This document shows positions 10,665 to 19,780 of a stretch of 38,938 nt of DNA, piece after piece. The translations under genes and the position numbers were made by a program. The stretch is from Actinomycetota bacterium (GTDB lineage: Bacteria; Actinomycetota; AC-67): assembly GCA_020201525.1 (NCBI GenBank), contig JAIVGO010000016.1:1-38938 (forward strand), written 5' to 3'. Below the pieces are notes generated by a model that worked only from the letters and a program-made list of their open reading frames with translations, searched no databases and had not been told where the DNA came from. How positions within the stretch are numbered: position 1 is the stretch's first letter; each line of letters opens with the position of its first letter.

Positions 10665-11033
10665 ATGCACGAGACGATCCCGACGATGCCGCTGGAGATG
10701 AAAGCAGGCGCCATCGAGGCTCGAGGCGCCGACTGGGACGGCATCACCGTTCGGTCTCTGGATCTTCCGTCGGGCGTGGACTTCACGCCGTTGTTCGCTG
10801 GTTTGCCGGGAGATCTCTGCGATTGCCCGCATTGGGGGTACGTCCTTCGGGGCTCCATGCACATCCGGTATGCGGATGGCACCGAAGAAGTGACGAGTGG
10901 AGGTGAGCTCTACTATTGGCCGGGAGGACACACGGGGTGGACCGGCCCCGACGGCGCGACCTTCCTGGAGTTCAGCCCGACGAAGGAGATCGCACCAGTG
11001 CTTGCGCATCTCGCCGCCAAGATGGGGACCTAG
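10665..11033 (+). CDS. Small cupin-domain protein
   Basis: A 122-aa single-domain cupin. The first cupin motif is visible as CDCPHWGYVLRGSMHIRY and the second as SGGELYYWPGGHTGW, forming a small beta-barrel. The putative metal ligands are His in PHWG, residues near it, and His in GGHTGW, so a metal-dependent or binding role is possible. Proteins of this size occur as polyketide-like cyclase or dioxygenase partners or as ligand-binding proteins; the substrate cannot be told. ATG 10665 follows a strong AAGGAGG. It is first in an apparent operon with the TetR gene and the hydrolase-glycosyltransferase fusion. Confidence 0.85.
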   Translation: MHETIPTMPLEMKAGAIEARGADWDGITVRSLDLPSGVDFTPLFAGLPGDLCDCPHWGYVLRGSMHIRYADGTEEVTSGGELYYWPGGHTGWTGPDGATFLEFSPTKEIAPVLAHLAAKMGT

Positions 11034-11142
11034 CGAACGTGGAAAATGGAACGGACGGGGATTCCGCGGCCGCGGAAGGAATGGGGAGCCCATCGCGAAG
11101 CTGACAGAACCAATCGAGCGCCCGGATCCCAGAGATGCATTG

Positions 11143-11739
11143 ATGGACGCGGCCGAACGGCTGCTCGTGGACGTCGGCTACGCGAGTATCACGACTCGAC
11201 GACTCGCGGAAGAAGCCGAGCTGAACCATGGGCTCGTCCATTATTACTTCGGGTCGATGGAGAACGTGCTTGCGGCGACACTCGACCGCTTCACGGAGCG
11301 CTTGGTCGAGCGTCAACGCGCCATGTATTCGGCCCCCGGGCCTTTCATCGAGAAATGGCGGACGGCGATGAGCTTGATGGATGTCGATCAGGAGTCGGGA
11401 TACCAGAAAGTCTGGCTCGAGCTCCACGCGCTGGCGTGGAATGATCCTGCACTGCGCGAACGTGTCGCGCGGGTGACCGCAGAGTGGCGCGCCGTGATCC
11501 GTTCGGCGCTGGAGGAGGCGGCGCGCGAGTACGGCCGGGATCCTCGAAAGGTTCCGATCACTGCGTTAACGGCTCTCGTCGAGACGTTCTCGTTGGGAAC
11601 GATGGTCGAGCGACACGCTGGGGTAACGGAAGGACATCGCGAGCTGCTCGATGAGATCGAACGATTCCTTTTGTCGCTCGAGAAGGGAAAAGGTGATGCG
11701 CGCCCGGCAACCGGACGAAAGCGGGACCGTCGAACGTAA
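11143..11739 (+). CDS. TetR-family transcriptional regulator (start uncertain)
   Basis: A TetR/AcrR regulator of about 198 aa from ATG 11143. The N-terminal helix-turn-helix is clear (AAERLLVDVGYASITTRRLAEEAELNHGLVHYYFGSMENVLAATLDRF). The C-terminal ligand domain is helical (WLELHALAWNDPALRERVAR, ALTALVETFSLGTMVERH). Homology extends upstream into ERPDPRDAL, yet the frame offers no ATG or GTG there: a TTG at 11140, a CTG at 11101 and a TTG at 11002 are the only choices. An ATG at 11082 behind GGAAGGA lies in another frame that stops at once. Either a rare start or a small indel is involved. Its last 44 bases overlap the next gene, which implies coupling. It probably represses its own operon through the palindrome at 10619-10647. 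Confidence 0.82.
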   Translation: MDAAERLLVDVGYASITTRRLAEEAELNHGLVHYYFGSMENVLAATLDRFTERLVERQRAMYSAPGPFIEKWRTAMSLMDVDQESGYQKVWLELHALAWNDPALRERVARVTAEWRAVIRSALEEAAREYGRDPRKVPITALTALVETFSLGTMVERHAGVTEGHRELLDEIERFLLSLEKGKGDARPATGRKRDRRT

Positions 11740-13789
11740 CGGCGTAAAGACTTACTACGAGGTCTTTGGCCGCGGAGAGCGAACGATCCTTTTCCTCCCG
11801 ACGTGGGCGCTCGTCCACTCGCGTTATTGGAAGCTGCAGGTACCGTATTTCTCGCGCTATGCGAGGGTGATCACGTTCGACCCGCGCGGTCACCAGCCGT
11901 CCGACAGCCCGGCCGGTCCCGAGGCATACGCGCCGGCGGAGTACGCTGCCGACGCGCTCGCTGTCATCGACAAAGTCGGTGTCGAGCGAGCGACCGTGGT
12001 CGGTCTCTCGAATGGTGCGAAGACTGCGCTCGTGCTCGCGGCCGATCATGCGGACCGGATCGACGCGGTCGTTTTCAACTGCCCTTCGCTGGCGATAGGC
12101 GAAGCGATTCCGGGACGGGACTACGACTTCCTCGCGGAGATCGACACCGACGAGGGATGGGCGAAGTTCAATAAGCAGTATTGGCTACGCGACTTCGAGC
12201 GCTTCTTGGAGTTCTTCATGACGCTGAACTTCAACCAGCCGCACTCCTCCAAACCCTTCGAGGACGCGATGGAGTGGGCGCGCGAAACCACACCTGAAGT
12301 GCTCGCCGACACCTTCCTCGGTGGATTGATCGGGATGGACGAACAATCGGTTCGAGATCTTTGCGCGCGCGTTCGGTGTCCCGTTCTCGTCATCCAGGGA
12401 CAGGACGATCAGATCGTCGGCCCGGGTCGCGGGATCGCATTGGCCGGGGCCACCGGTGGCGAGCTTGCGCTGCTGCAGGGAGCCGGTCACAGCCCGCACA
12501 CGCGCGACCCGGTCAAGTTCAATCTGCTCGTTCGAGATTTCCTCGGGCTCCGACCACTCGCGACGACCTACACACGGTGGAACCGCCGCCGCCGGCGCGC
12601 GCTGTTCGTCTCGTCGCCGATCGGCCTCGGACACGCCTTGCGCGACATTGCCATCGCCGACGAGCTTCGGAAAGTGCGGCCGGATCTCGATATCGAGTGG
12701 CTCGCTCAGTCTCCGGTCACTCGTGCGCTCACCGATCGCGGGGAGCAGATCCATCCGGCCTCGGTGCAACTCGCGAGCGAAGTCGCGCACATCGACGCGG
12801 AGTCGCACGAGCACGACCTCCACGTCTTCCAGGCGTGGCGCCGGATGGACGAGATCATGCTCGCCAACTTCATGCTCTTCAACGATTTGATGGAGCAAGA
12901 AGCATTCGACCTCGTCATCGGCGACGAAGCGTGGGACCTGGACCACTTCTGGCACGAGAATCCGGAGTTGAAGCGCGCGCCGTTCGTGTGGATGACCGAT
13001 TTCGTCGGGTGGATCCCGATGCCTTCCGGTGGCCATCATGAGGCGTGGCTCGCCGCCGACTACAACGCGGAGATGATCGAGCACATCGAGCGCTTCCCGC
13101 GTTTGCGTGATCGCTCGATCTTCGTCGGCAATCCCGACGACATCGTTCCCGATTCATTCGGGCTCGATCTTCCCTTGATCAGAGGGTGGACCGAGGAGCA
13201 CTTCGAATTCAGCGGATACATCACCGGTTTCGACCCGACGGAGACGGAGGATCGCGGGGCGCTTCGGGAACGACTCGGCTACGCCCCCGGCGAGAAGGTC
13301 TGCATCGTCACCGTTGGTGGATCGGGAGCTGGAGCATCGCTTCTTCGTCGCGTTGTCGCCTCCTATCCCGAAGCGAAGCGTCGCGTGCCGGAGCTGCGGA
13401 TGGTGGTCGTCGCGGGACCGCGGATCGATCCCCAGTCGCTGCCGCGCGTCGAAGGGCTCGAGGTCCACGCGTACGTCCCCGGGTTGTACCGGCATCTTGC
13501 GGCGTGCGACGTCGCCGTTGTCCAAGGCGGACTGACCACGTGCATGGAGCTCACCGCGAACCGGCGCCCGTTCCTCTACTTCCCTTTGCAGAATCACTTC
13601 GAGCAGAATTTCCACGTACCGCACCGTCTGGGTCGCTACGGAGCCGGACGTCGAATGGAGTACGCGTCTTCTCCGCCGGAGATCATCGCCGAAGCGATCG
13701 CGCGCGAGCTTGCCCGCGAGGTCACGTACCGCCCCGTGGAAACCGGCGGTGCCGCGAGCGCCGCGGCATTGATCGCCGAATCTTTGTGA
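11696..13789 (+). CDS. Fused alpha/beta hydrolase - GT-B glycosyltransferase
   Basis: A 697-aa two-enzyme fusion. Residues 1-285 are an alpha/beta hydrolase: oxyanion region LFLPTWALVHSRYW, nucleophile Ser105 in VVGLSNGAKT, acid Asp237/238 in VIQGQDDQI, and His265 in GAGHSPHTR. From about residue 300 a GT-B fold of the MurG/UGT type begins (RALFVSSPIGLGHALRDIAI). Its donor site lies near the C-terminus (HAYVPGLYRHLAACDVAVVQGG, TTCMELTANRRPFLYFP, NHFEQNF). The two parts are joined by an Arg-rich linker (WNRRRRRALF). A hydrolase fused to a glycosyltransferase could deacylate and glycosylate one small molecule, or activate and detoxify it. ATG 11696 has GAAGGGAAAAGG upstream and lies inside the TetR gene. 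Substrate unknown; no signal peptide. Confidence 0.9.
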   Translation: MRARQPDESGTVERNGVKTYYEVFGRGERTILFLPTWALVHSRYWKLQVPYFSRYARVITFDPRGHQPSDSPAGPEAYAPAEYAADALAVIDKVGVERATVVGLSNGAKTALVLAADHADRIDAVVFNCPSLAIGEAIPGRDYDFLAEIDTDEGWAKFNKQYWLRDFERFLEFFMTLNFNQPHSSKPFEDAMEWARETTPEVLADTFLGGLIGMDEQSVRDLCARVRCPVLVIQGQDDQIVGPGRGIALAGATGGELALLQGAGHSPHTRDPVKFNLLVRDFLGLRPLATTYTRWNRRRRRALFVSSPIGLGHALRDIAIADELRKVRPDLDIEWLAQSPVTRALTDRGEQIHPASVQLASEVAHIDAESHEHDLHVFQAWRRMDEIMLANFMLFNDLMEQEAFDLVIGDEAWDLDHFWHENPELKRAPFVWMTDFVGWIPMPSGGHHEAWLAADYNAEMIEHIERFPRLRDRSIFVGNPDDIVPDSFGLDLPLIRGWTEEHFEFSGYITGFDPTETEDRGALRERLGYAPGEKVCIVTVGGSGAGASLLRRVVASYPEAKRRVPELRMVVVAGPRIDPQSLPRVEGLEVHAYVPGLYRHLAACDVAVVQGGLTTCMELTANRRPFLYFPLQNHFEQNFHVPHRLGRYGAGRRMEYASSPPEIIAEAIARELAREVTYRPVETGGAASAAALIAESL

Positions 13790-13902
13790 CAACACGTTCG
13801 ACCAGAGGTTGCTTGCCGGACATCACGACGGAAGGGTCGATGAGATCGCCCACCGGCCCCGAACCGCGACGACTTAGAAGCCGGTCCCGTACGCCGCCGG
13901 TA

Positions 13903-16900
13903 TCAGCAGAGGTAGCTCGTCACACTAAGCGATGAGTTCGAGATCCATGTCGTGAGTGACGTGTTGTCGCAGTTGATGTAATTGCTCTTGCAACACGCGA
14001 ATCCGAGCGACCAGCCGCCGAAACGCGAGTCCGCCCAGAAATTGGACCCCATCGTCTGCTGGATCCCGCTCCCCGCAGCGGTATCACGTGACTTGACGGT
14101 TCCGCTGGCGCGGTAGTGGCACGCGCCGGTGTCGGAGGATTGCGGCGAGGTTGCGCACCCGGGCGACGAGTGGTCGGTCGTGTTCTCGTAGATATAGCCG
14201 TTCAGCGAACCGCTCGTTCCGGTATCCAGCTCGAAAAGACGGACGCGGAGGTTTGTGATCTGGGTGTACTTCGTCGCAGTGCTCGGCGAACACGTCGCGT
14301 TGTTGGGACGCTGGCAGTCGAAGACGTTCATCGTCATCGGCTCACTTGCGGCAATCCGCTGTGAACCCCCGTTCGGCGCGTAGCGCCGGTTGCCCGCCGT
14401 CGCACCGGTGCACACGCCGTCGGAGGCGCTGCACACCTCGAAGTGCGCCGGCAACGGAGAGCTGATGTCGGTGTGCAAGTTCCACCGATCGCCGGAGTTG
14501 GTATCCATCGTCAGGCTGGTCGTCGGCTGTGACGCGTCCCAAATCATTTTCGTCCCGGTGGGGATATCGAACTGCTGGATGCTGAGTCCCGGCACGAGAC
14601 GGTCAATCGTTCCGCGCAGGTACGCCACTCGATTTGCCACCGCGTCGAGTTGCTCGGTATCGAATTTGAAGATTCGCCCGCCGATGCTGTCGATGGAGAA
14701 GTTCGGCGACTTCGCCGACGCCGAGCGCAACCCGGTGATGCGCGCGAAGGATACGTAGCGGTCTGAGAGATCTTCGAGCAGCAGCCCGTCGTATGCGGGG
14801 TCGATCTGATCGTCGGGCCCGCTGGTCAGCTGGAATTGCACGAGCCCGACGGTTCCGCCGTGCGCGTCGAGCGTGACGGTGCCGTCGGTTGCGAACGACG
14901 TGTCGATCGCGAGGGGCAGCGATTGCAGGAGAACGTGCGCCGCGGTTGCGCGGCCGGCGAGCCCGTCCGGGTTGCTTGCGTCGAACGCAACCGAGCTCAC
15001 CGGTGCCGAAGCCGAATACGAGAAGGAGGTCACGCTCGCCAGCGAGATGTTGAACATGGGCGCCAGCGTGTTGATGTCGGCAGTGAGCGTCGCGAGCCCG
15101 GCACCGCTCGCCGCCGGCTCGCTGATGTTCATCACGAACTCGCGTCCTCCGTTGGTCGCGAGCTTCAGCGTGGGCAACGCTCCCCGGCCGATCGTGGCCG
15201 ACTCGAGGCCGCTCAAGCGTGCGAAGATCACATAACGGTCGGGAAGATTTTCGACCAGGACGCCATCCTTGGCTGCATCGATCGAGTCGTCGGGACCACT
15301 CGTCAGTTGCACCTGGAACATTCCAAGCGTTCCGCCGTGCGCGTCTAGGGAGAGGCTTCCGTCGGATGCAAGCGTGGCGTCGAATGCCGACGGCAAGCTC
15401 TGGATGACGACGTGGGCGGCGGTTGCGCGCGACGACAACAGACCGCCCGTGTCGCTGAGGTCGAGCGTGATAGAGCCGACGGCTGCCGAAGCCGTGTACG
15501 TCACATTGGTCGCGCTCGCAAAAGAAAGGTCGATGCTCGCCGGCAGGCTGGTGATCGTGGCGAGGGCCGTCGCGCTTCCCGTTCCGCTGGGTGACGGCGC
15601 CTGAATGTTCGCGACGAACGTGCGCCCGCCGGTCGTCTGCAGCGACAAGGAGGGAAGGGTTCCCTGCCCGATCGTTGCTTTCTGGAGACCGGTCAGACGG
15701 GCGAAGACCACGAACCGATCGGCTAGGTCTTCGAGGAGCACGCCGTCTTTCGAGGGCTCGATCTGATCATCCGCTCCGCTCGTAAGCTGTGCTTGGAAGA
15801 GGCCGACCGTTCCGCCGTGCGCGTCGAGCGTTGCGCTCCCGTCCGTGCCAAGGGTCGCGTCGAATGCAAGCGGTAGGTTCTGGATGAGGACGTGCGCGTT
15901 CGTCGCCCGGCCGGAGAGTCCATCCGGATCAAATGCGTCCAGCGTGATCGAAGAAACGGGTGCCGACGCCGAATACGTGAAGCCGGTCGCGCTCGAGAAG
16001 GCCATGTCGAGATTCGCCGGAACATTATCGACGGTCGCAAGCGCGGTAGCCGTTCCGTTTCCGTTTGCCGAAGGAACGCGGATGTCGGCGACGAACGGAC
16101 GGCCTCCCGTCGTCGACAACGAGATCGACGGGAGCGTCCCGGCGCCGATCGTCGCCACCTTCACCCCGGTGATGCGCCCGAACGCCACGAAACGATCGGA
16201 GAGATCCTTCACGAGGATTCCGTCGTGCGCGGGATCGATGCGCTCGTCGGGCCCGCTCGTAAGCTGCGCCTCGAACAGCCCGAGCGTGCCGCCGTGCGCG
16301 TCGAACGAGAGCGATTGCTGAGTGCCCGAAAACGTCAGATCGACGGCGGCCGGAATGTCATTCAGCAGCACGTGCAGCGCAGTGGCCCGGCTTCCGGCGA
16401 AGCCTGCCGGATCCGTAGCGTCGAGCGTTGCGCTGCCAATACCGGCCGCGCCCGAGTACGACACCGTCTGCTGCGTCGTCGACGCGGCGAACCGGAACGT
16501 CGCGGGCAGGTCGTTGATGTGCGCGTCGGTAACCGCCGAGCCGTTGCCGATCAAGACGTGAAATGGCCCCGGCGCCATGGTCGCCGCAACGAGGAATGGG
16601 TCGCCGGAGTCGATCTCCGCCGGTGATGCGAGCCCGAGGAGCTGAAACGACAACGAGCTCGCGTCGCCGTTCCGGTCGGCGAAGAGATACGCCGGATCGC
16701 TGCGGAACGCGGGCGTGCGTCCGGTGCCGAGGCCCACCTTCGTCAACCCGATCGGCGAGCTCGTGTCGAGCGCGGCGTGCGTGGGCGAGTCCTGCGTCAG
16801 GCTCATGCTCGTCGGCACGTCTTGAAATCTCAAGTACGTGCTCTGGGAGACGGCGGCGCCGTTCGTCTCTCGCCCGTTCACCTCGATGGCGCTCACGCGC

Positions 16901-17742
16901 GCAGCGGCCGAGTAGGTCCACGATTGCGAACCCGTCTGCGGCGTGCCGGCGAGTGTTAGGGACATCGTCGCCGGCACCTTGTCGACGGTCGCGTCCAGAT
17001 GCCGGGCTCGAGCACCTTGCACGTCGTCCATGACGATTGTCGCCGTCGTTGCGACGTTGCTCGAGAGGTCAGCCCTTTGCTGGCTAAGTGTTGGCGCCGA
17101 CGCCGAAGAGCTGCTCAGGAAACCGAGGTGAGCGACCGTCGGAACGGGCGCATAGGAAACACGTGCAGTAATGGGATCAAGGTGCGCGCCGTTCTGATCC
17201 GGAGTGTATGCCTCCCCTGTGATGGAGATCGAGGAACCCGGCGCGGCCGTTTGCAGATCGAGCGAGAAGGTCGTGAGCCGGTCGGCGCCTCCGAGTATCG
17301 CGGTCGCGGAATAGCTCATCGGCGCCGTGCTCGACAGGGCGTCGTAACCGAACGCGAACCGGACTGGTGACGACGTCCTCTGGATAAACCGGTAAGCCGG
17401 CGGCTTGCGGACGTCGGGCAGATCGGCGACGACGGCAAGCGGTAACGGGCTCGGCGCGCCGGGAAGCGTCATGACGCTGAGTGTCGCGCGCCCGATGTCG
17501 GTCGAAAGTTGCACGAGGATGTCGGCGCCACCGACGCCGGTGAGCGCGGAATGGTCGGCGTCGACGAGCGCCGGAATACCGGAATACGTCTGCTGGTCCG
17601 TCGTGATGATCTGTCCTGCCGGGTTCTTGTACGACGCGTGCAGCGTGTAGGCAACCGGGTCGGTGGGGGCGGCGTGCGCGGCCGGGCTCGCCAGCAGCAG
17701 CGCCACGCCCGGGAGCGTCAACTTCCACGGGATCCGTCTCAT
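13903..17742 (-). CDS. Secreted repeat protein A (four approximately 160-aa units, ten-Cys C-terminal domain)
   Basis: A 1279-aa secreted protein of no family known to me. The signal peptide is residues 1-24 (AAHA|A). Residues 27-470 form an N-domain shared with protein B (DPVAYTLHASYKNP, ADILVQLSTDIGRATLSV, FAFGYDALSSTAP). Four copies of an approximately 160-aa unit follow, marked by LDAHGGT-GLFQ-QLTSGPDD and DRxVxFARxTGL, with the marker Asp at 481, 640, 800 and 959. The C-terminal domain (about 1040-1279) has ten cysteines (1104, 1111, 1143, 1151, 1196, 1208, 1250, 1251, 1258, 1279), all matched in B. There is no LPxTG motif, membrane anchor or catalytic motif. Composition (Ser, Thr, Ala, Asp, Gly) suggests beta-rich solenoid or Ig-like units. 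It is the last gene of the operon, and GGAG lies 8 bases before ATG 17742. Confidence 0.9.
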   Translation of the reverse strand: MRRIPWKLTLPGVALLLASPAAHAAPTDPVAYTLHASYKNPAGQIITTDQQTYSGIPALVDADHSALTGVGGADILVQLSTDIGRATLSVMTLPGAPSPLPLAVVADLPDVRKPPAYRFIQRTSSPVRFAFGYDALSSTAPMSYSATAILGGADRLTTFSLDLQTAAPGSSISITGEAYTPDQNGAHLDPITARVSYAPVPTVAHLGFLSSSSASAPTLSQQRADLSSNVATTATIVMDDVQGARARHLDATVDKVPATMSLTLAGTPQTGSQSWTYSAAARVSAIEVNGRETNGAAVSQSTYLRFQDVPTSMSLTQDSPTHAALDTSSPIGLTKVGLGTGRTPAFRSDPAYLFADRNGDASSLSFQLLGLASPAEIDSGDPFLVAATMAPGPFHVLIGNGSAVTDAHINDLPATFRFAASTTQQTVSYSGAAGIGSATLDATDPAGFAGSRATALHVLLNDIPAAVDLTFSGTQQSLSFDAHGGTLGLFEAQLTSGPDERIDPAHDGILVKDLSDRFVAFGRITGVKVATIGAGTLPSISLSTTGGRPFVADIRVPSANGNGTATALATVDNVPANLDMAFSSATGFTYSASAPVSSITLDAFDPDGLSGRATNAHVLIQNLPLAFDATLGTDGSATLDAHGGTVGLFQAQLTSGADDQIEPSKDGVLLEDLADRFVVFARLTGLQKATIGQGTLPSLSLQTTGGRTFVANIQAPSPSGTGSATALATITSLPASIDLSFASATNVTYTASAAVGSITLDLSDTGGLLSSRATAAHVVIQSLPSAFDATLASDGSLSLDAHGGTLGMFQVQLTSGPDDSIDAAKDGVLVENLPDRYVIFARLSGLESATIGRGALPTLKLATNGGREFVMNISEPAASGAGLATLTADINTLAPMFNISLASVTSFSYSASAPVSSVAFDASNPDGLAGRATAAHVLLQSLPLAIDTSFATDGTVTLDAHGGTVGLVQFQLTSGPDDQIDPAYDGLLLEDLSDRYVSFARITGLRSASAKSPNFSIDSIGGRIFKFDTEQLDAVANRVAYLRGTIDRLVPGLSIQQFDIPTGTKMIWDASQPTTSLTMDTNSGDRWNLHTDISSPLPAHFEVCSASDGVCTGATAGNRRYAPNGGSQRIAASEPMTMNVFDCQRPNNATCSPSTATKYTQITNLRVRLFELDTGTSGSLNGYIYENTTDHSSPGCATSPQSSDTGACHYRASGTVKSRDTAAGSGIQQTMGSNFWADSRFGGWSLGFACCKSNYINCDNTSLTTWISNSSLSVTSYLC

Positions 17743-17826
17743 TGCGGCTTCTCCGGTGCACAGAGGACGCTCCGCCCCTTCGGTGACTGTTGCCGGCCGA
17801 AGGGAGGAGCCATCATCCGGCCCTTC

Positions 17827-18825
17827 TTACGGTGATCCTGCATGGCTGAGCGTGTACGCCGAACCGTCCGCCAGCACGACGTTCGCCGCGAAATTCCGCG
17901 TAGCGGTGTCGAAAACACCGTTCAGCGTCAGGTCGGCGTCCTGGTAGCTGATGGAGATCACGGTGTCGCCGCACCCGGTGATGTCGCACTGCGACGAAGG
18001 CGGGCTCGGCGCAGCCGGCACGTCCGGCGGCACGTTGACTACCGGCACCGGGTTCGGGGTCAAGCATCCCTGCGGCCCGTTCTCGAGGACGTACGGCAAG
18101 AAGTTCGCGCCGGTCGGGTCGGTGCAGACACCACTCACCGCCGGCGGGTTCGGAGGGTTCGGTGTGCACGTCGCCGGGTCCACGGCGGGATCGCACGGCC
18201 CCGACGGAGCGCTCGGGGCGTTGGGCACGCCTTGGAAGCTCATGTTCGCGTCGCTCTTGATGCCGCTGTCGAACGCGCCGATAAGGACCTCGAAGTTCTT
18301 CAAGAACGGGTTGATCTTGATTGTCCCCGCGCCGTTATCGCCTACGAAGTCGATCCAGTTTTTGAGACTGACCTGGATGTCGGAAAGCGTGGAGTTAACG
18401 CTCCCGTAGCAGAAGCCACCGGCGAGGGTGGCGCGGCGATCGGTGGCGGTGCTCTTAACGTGAAAGAATCCGTCCAGGGGTTCGTTGCGCGAGTCCCACG
18501 TCGTGCTCCAGCCGCCGTCGCCCGTGTGGGTTTGGGAGAAGACCACCACGGAGTCACGGTCCCGCGTAACCGTGATGGTTGAGCTCGCCTTCGGCGCACC
18601 GAGATATTGCTGCAAGGGAGCGCAGGTGGCATCGGATTGGCCGCCCCGGTTCTCGTTGATGAAAACCACCCCGCTAACGGTCGCGCCGTTCGACGGCGTG
18701 GTGATCGCGGCGTGCGCGGGCATGACCGCGATGGTCGCCGCCACGATCGCCACGAGCACGACGATGCCGGCGCTCACACGCAGCACGAACTTTCTTCTCC
18801 GATCGAGCGATGATCTCCCGCTCAT
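17827..18825 (-). CDS. Secreted 332-aa protein with Cys/Pro linker and a C-terminal module shared with the Ig-repeat protein
   Basis: The basic N-terminus and hydrophobic segment (SAGIVVLVAIVAATIAVMPAHA|A, residues about 18-39) form a signal peptide or anchor. Residues 40-190 look like an Ig-like fold with cysteines (ATVSGVVFINENRGG, FSQTHTGDGGWSTTWDSRNE, GFFHVKSTATDRR). A Pro/Cys-rich stretch follows (SGPCDPAVDPATCTPNPPNP). The last 45 residues (SISYQDADLTLNGVFD..., ending AYTLSHAGSP) resemble the end of the Ig-repeat protein at 25.2-25.4 kb. No enzyme motif is seen. ATG 18825 follows GGGGGAG. It lies 30 bp after the 293-aa gene and 84 bp before protein A, so it belongs to the same transcription unit. 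Function unknown. Confidence 0.85.
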   Translation of the reverse strand: MSGRSSLDRRRKFVLRVSAGIVVLVAIVAATIAVMPAHAAITTPSNGATVSGVVFINENRGGQSDATCAPLQQYLGAPKASSTITVTRDRDSVVVFSQTHTGDGGWSTTWDSRNEPLDGFFHVKSTATDRRATLAGGFCYGSVNSTLSDIQVSLKNWIDFVGDNGAGTIKINPFLKNFEVLIGAFDSGIKSDANMSFQGVPNAPSAPSGPCDPAVDPATCTPNPPNPPAVSGVCTDPTGANFLPYVLENGPQGCLTPNPVPVVNVPPDVPAAPSPPSSQCDITGCGDTVISISYQDADLTLNGVFDTATRNFAANVVLADGSAYTLSHAGSP

Positions 18826-18855
18826 GTGCTGCTCCCCCTTGTGCTGTTTGTGGAA

Positions 18856-19737
18856 TTACGGAACGTCCAGGAAACCGACGTTGGCCCCCAAGACTGGATG
18901 GTTGTCGAAGATCGCTGCGTCTGCGCCGCCGTAGAGGTATCCGCCGCCAAAACCGAAGCAGTAGCCGAGGAAGCAGAACGAAGTCGTGATGTTGGCGTAT
19001 TGATAGACGTGGCCGAGGAAGTCGAGCGACGTGTCCGACGGCAACCCGATCCACTGGAACGGCAGAGGGGGTGTCGGTGGCACTGGCGAAGGTAGTGACG
19101 GCAGGAGCGAATACGGGACGGGAAGGTACGGGCCGCTCGAGCCGGTGTCGACGTTCGATCCGAGAAAGTAGAAGCCGGCGGCGTGAAATCCGGTCCAGCC
19201 GCCGCCACTGATGTGATAGAGAGGTCCGCCGACGTCGTAGGCGACCAACGGGAAGCCACCCGATGTCGCGCATGTGACGGGGTCGCCGCCGAGCGCCGTG
19301 CACAGCGCCGCATCCGCCGGCTCGACCGGCGGGGTCTCCGGGACCACCGTCGACTTCTTAACGGTGTAACCGACCGTCGTATCAGTTCCGGCGTAGAGCC
19401 AAACGTGGAAGATGTCTCCGACCTCGTACTCAGGTGTGCCCTGCGGGCCCTTCTCTTTCGACCCCGACGCCGGAATCCGCGAAAGTGCGGATTCGATTGC
19501 GTCGCGGAACCGCATCGATCTGGTGGACACTGTGCCGTCGGAGCCGATCGTTTGGAGCTTTGCCGTGGCGTTGAAGAAGCGGTAGGGGCTTATCCCGTAC
19601 GACTTTGCGAGCGAGATCGTTCGCTGACGCAACACGTCAGCCATCGTCTTCGGACGCGGCGCTGCGTGCGCGCCCATGGTCGAGAATGCCAGCGCCGCGA
19701 GCGTAGCCGCCACCAGAAGCCGCTTGGTCCGGGTCAT
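18856..19737 (-). CDS. Secreted Gly-rich hypothetical protein (293 aa)
   Basis: The signal peptide is residues 1-25 (LLVAATLAALAFSTMGAHA|A). A charged helical segment follows (MADVLRQRTISLAKSYGISP and SMRFRDAIESALSRIP), then a region with EYEVGDIFHVWLYAGTDTTVGYTVKK. After a Pro-rich bridge (LPSLPSPVPPTPPLPFQWIG) the C-terminal part is rich in Gly, Tyr and Phe with a Cys pair (SFCFLGYCFGFGGGYLYGG). No family is recognised. The sticky aromatic/Gly end could support self-assembly or burial against a partner; that is inference. The ribosome site is GGGAGAGGGG before ATG 19737. It sits 43 bp after repeat protein B and 30 bp before the 332-aa gene, inside the secreted-protein operon. Confidence 0.82.
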   Translation of the reverse strand: MTRTKRLLVAATLAALAFSTMGAHAAPRPKTMADVLRQRTISLAKSYGISPYRFFNATAKLQTIGSDGTVSTRSMRFRDAIESALSRIPASGSKEKGPQGTPEYEVGDIFHVWLYAGTDTTVGYTVKKSTVVPETPPVEPADAALCTALGGDPVTCATSGGFPLVAYDVGGPLYHISGGGWTGFHAAGFYFLGSNVDTGSSGPYLPVPYSLLPSLPSPVPPTPPLPFQWIGLPSDTSLDFLGHVYQYANITTSFCFLGYCFGFGGGYLYGGADAAIFDNHPVLGANVGFLDVP

Positions 19738-19780
19738 GCCGTTCCCCTCTCCCTAGTTGTCTGCAGCGCTCGCAAACCGA

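Noticed and set aside
13790-13902. Bidirectional terminator between the fusion gene and protein A
   Set aside because: CCGGC/GCCGG arms exist, but the loop is long and no T run follows on either strand.
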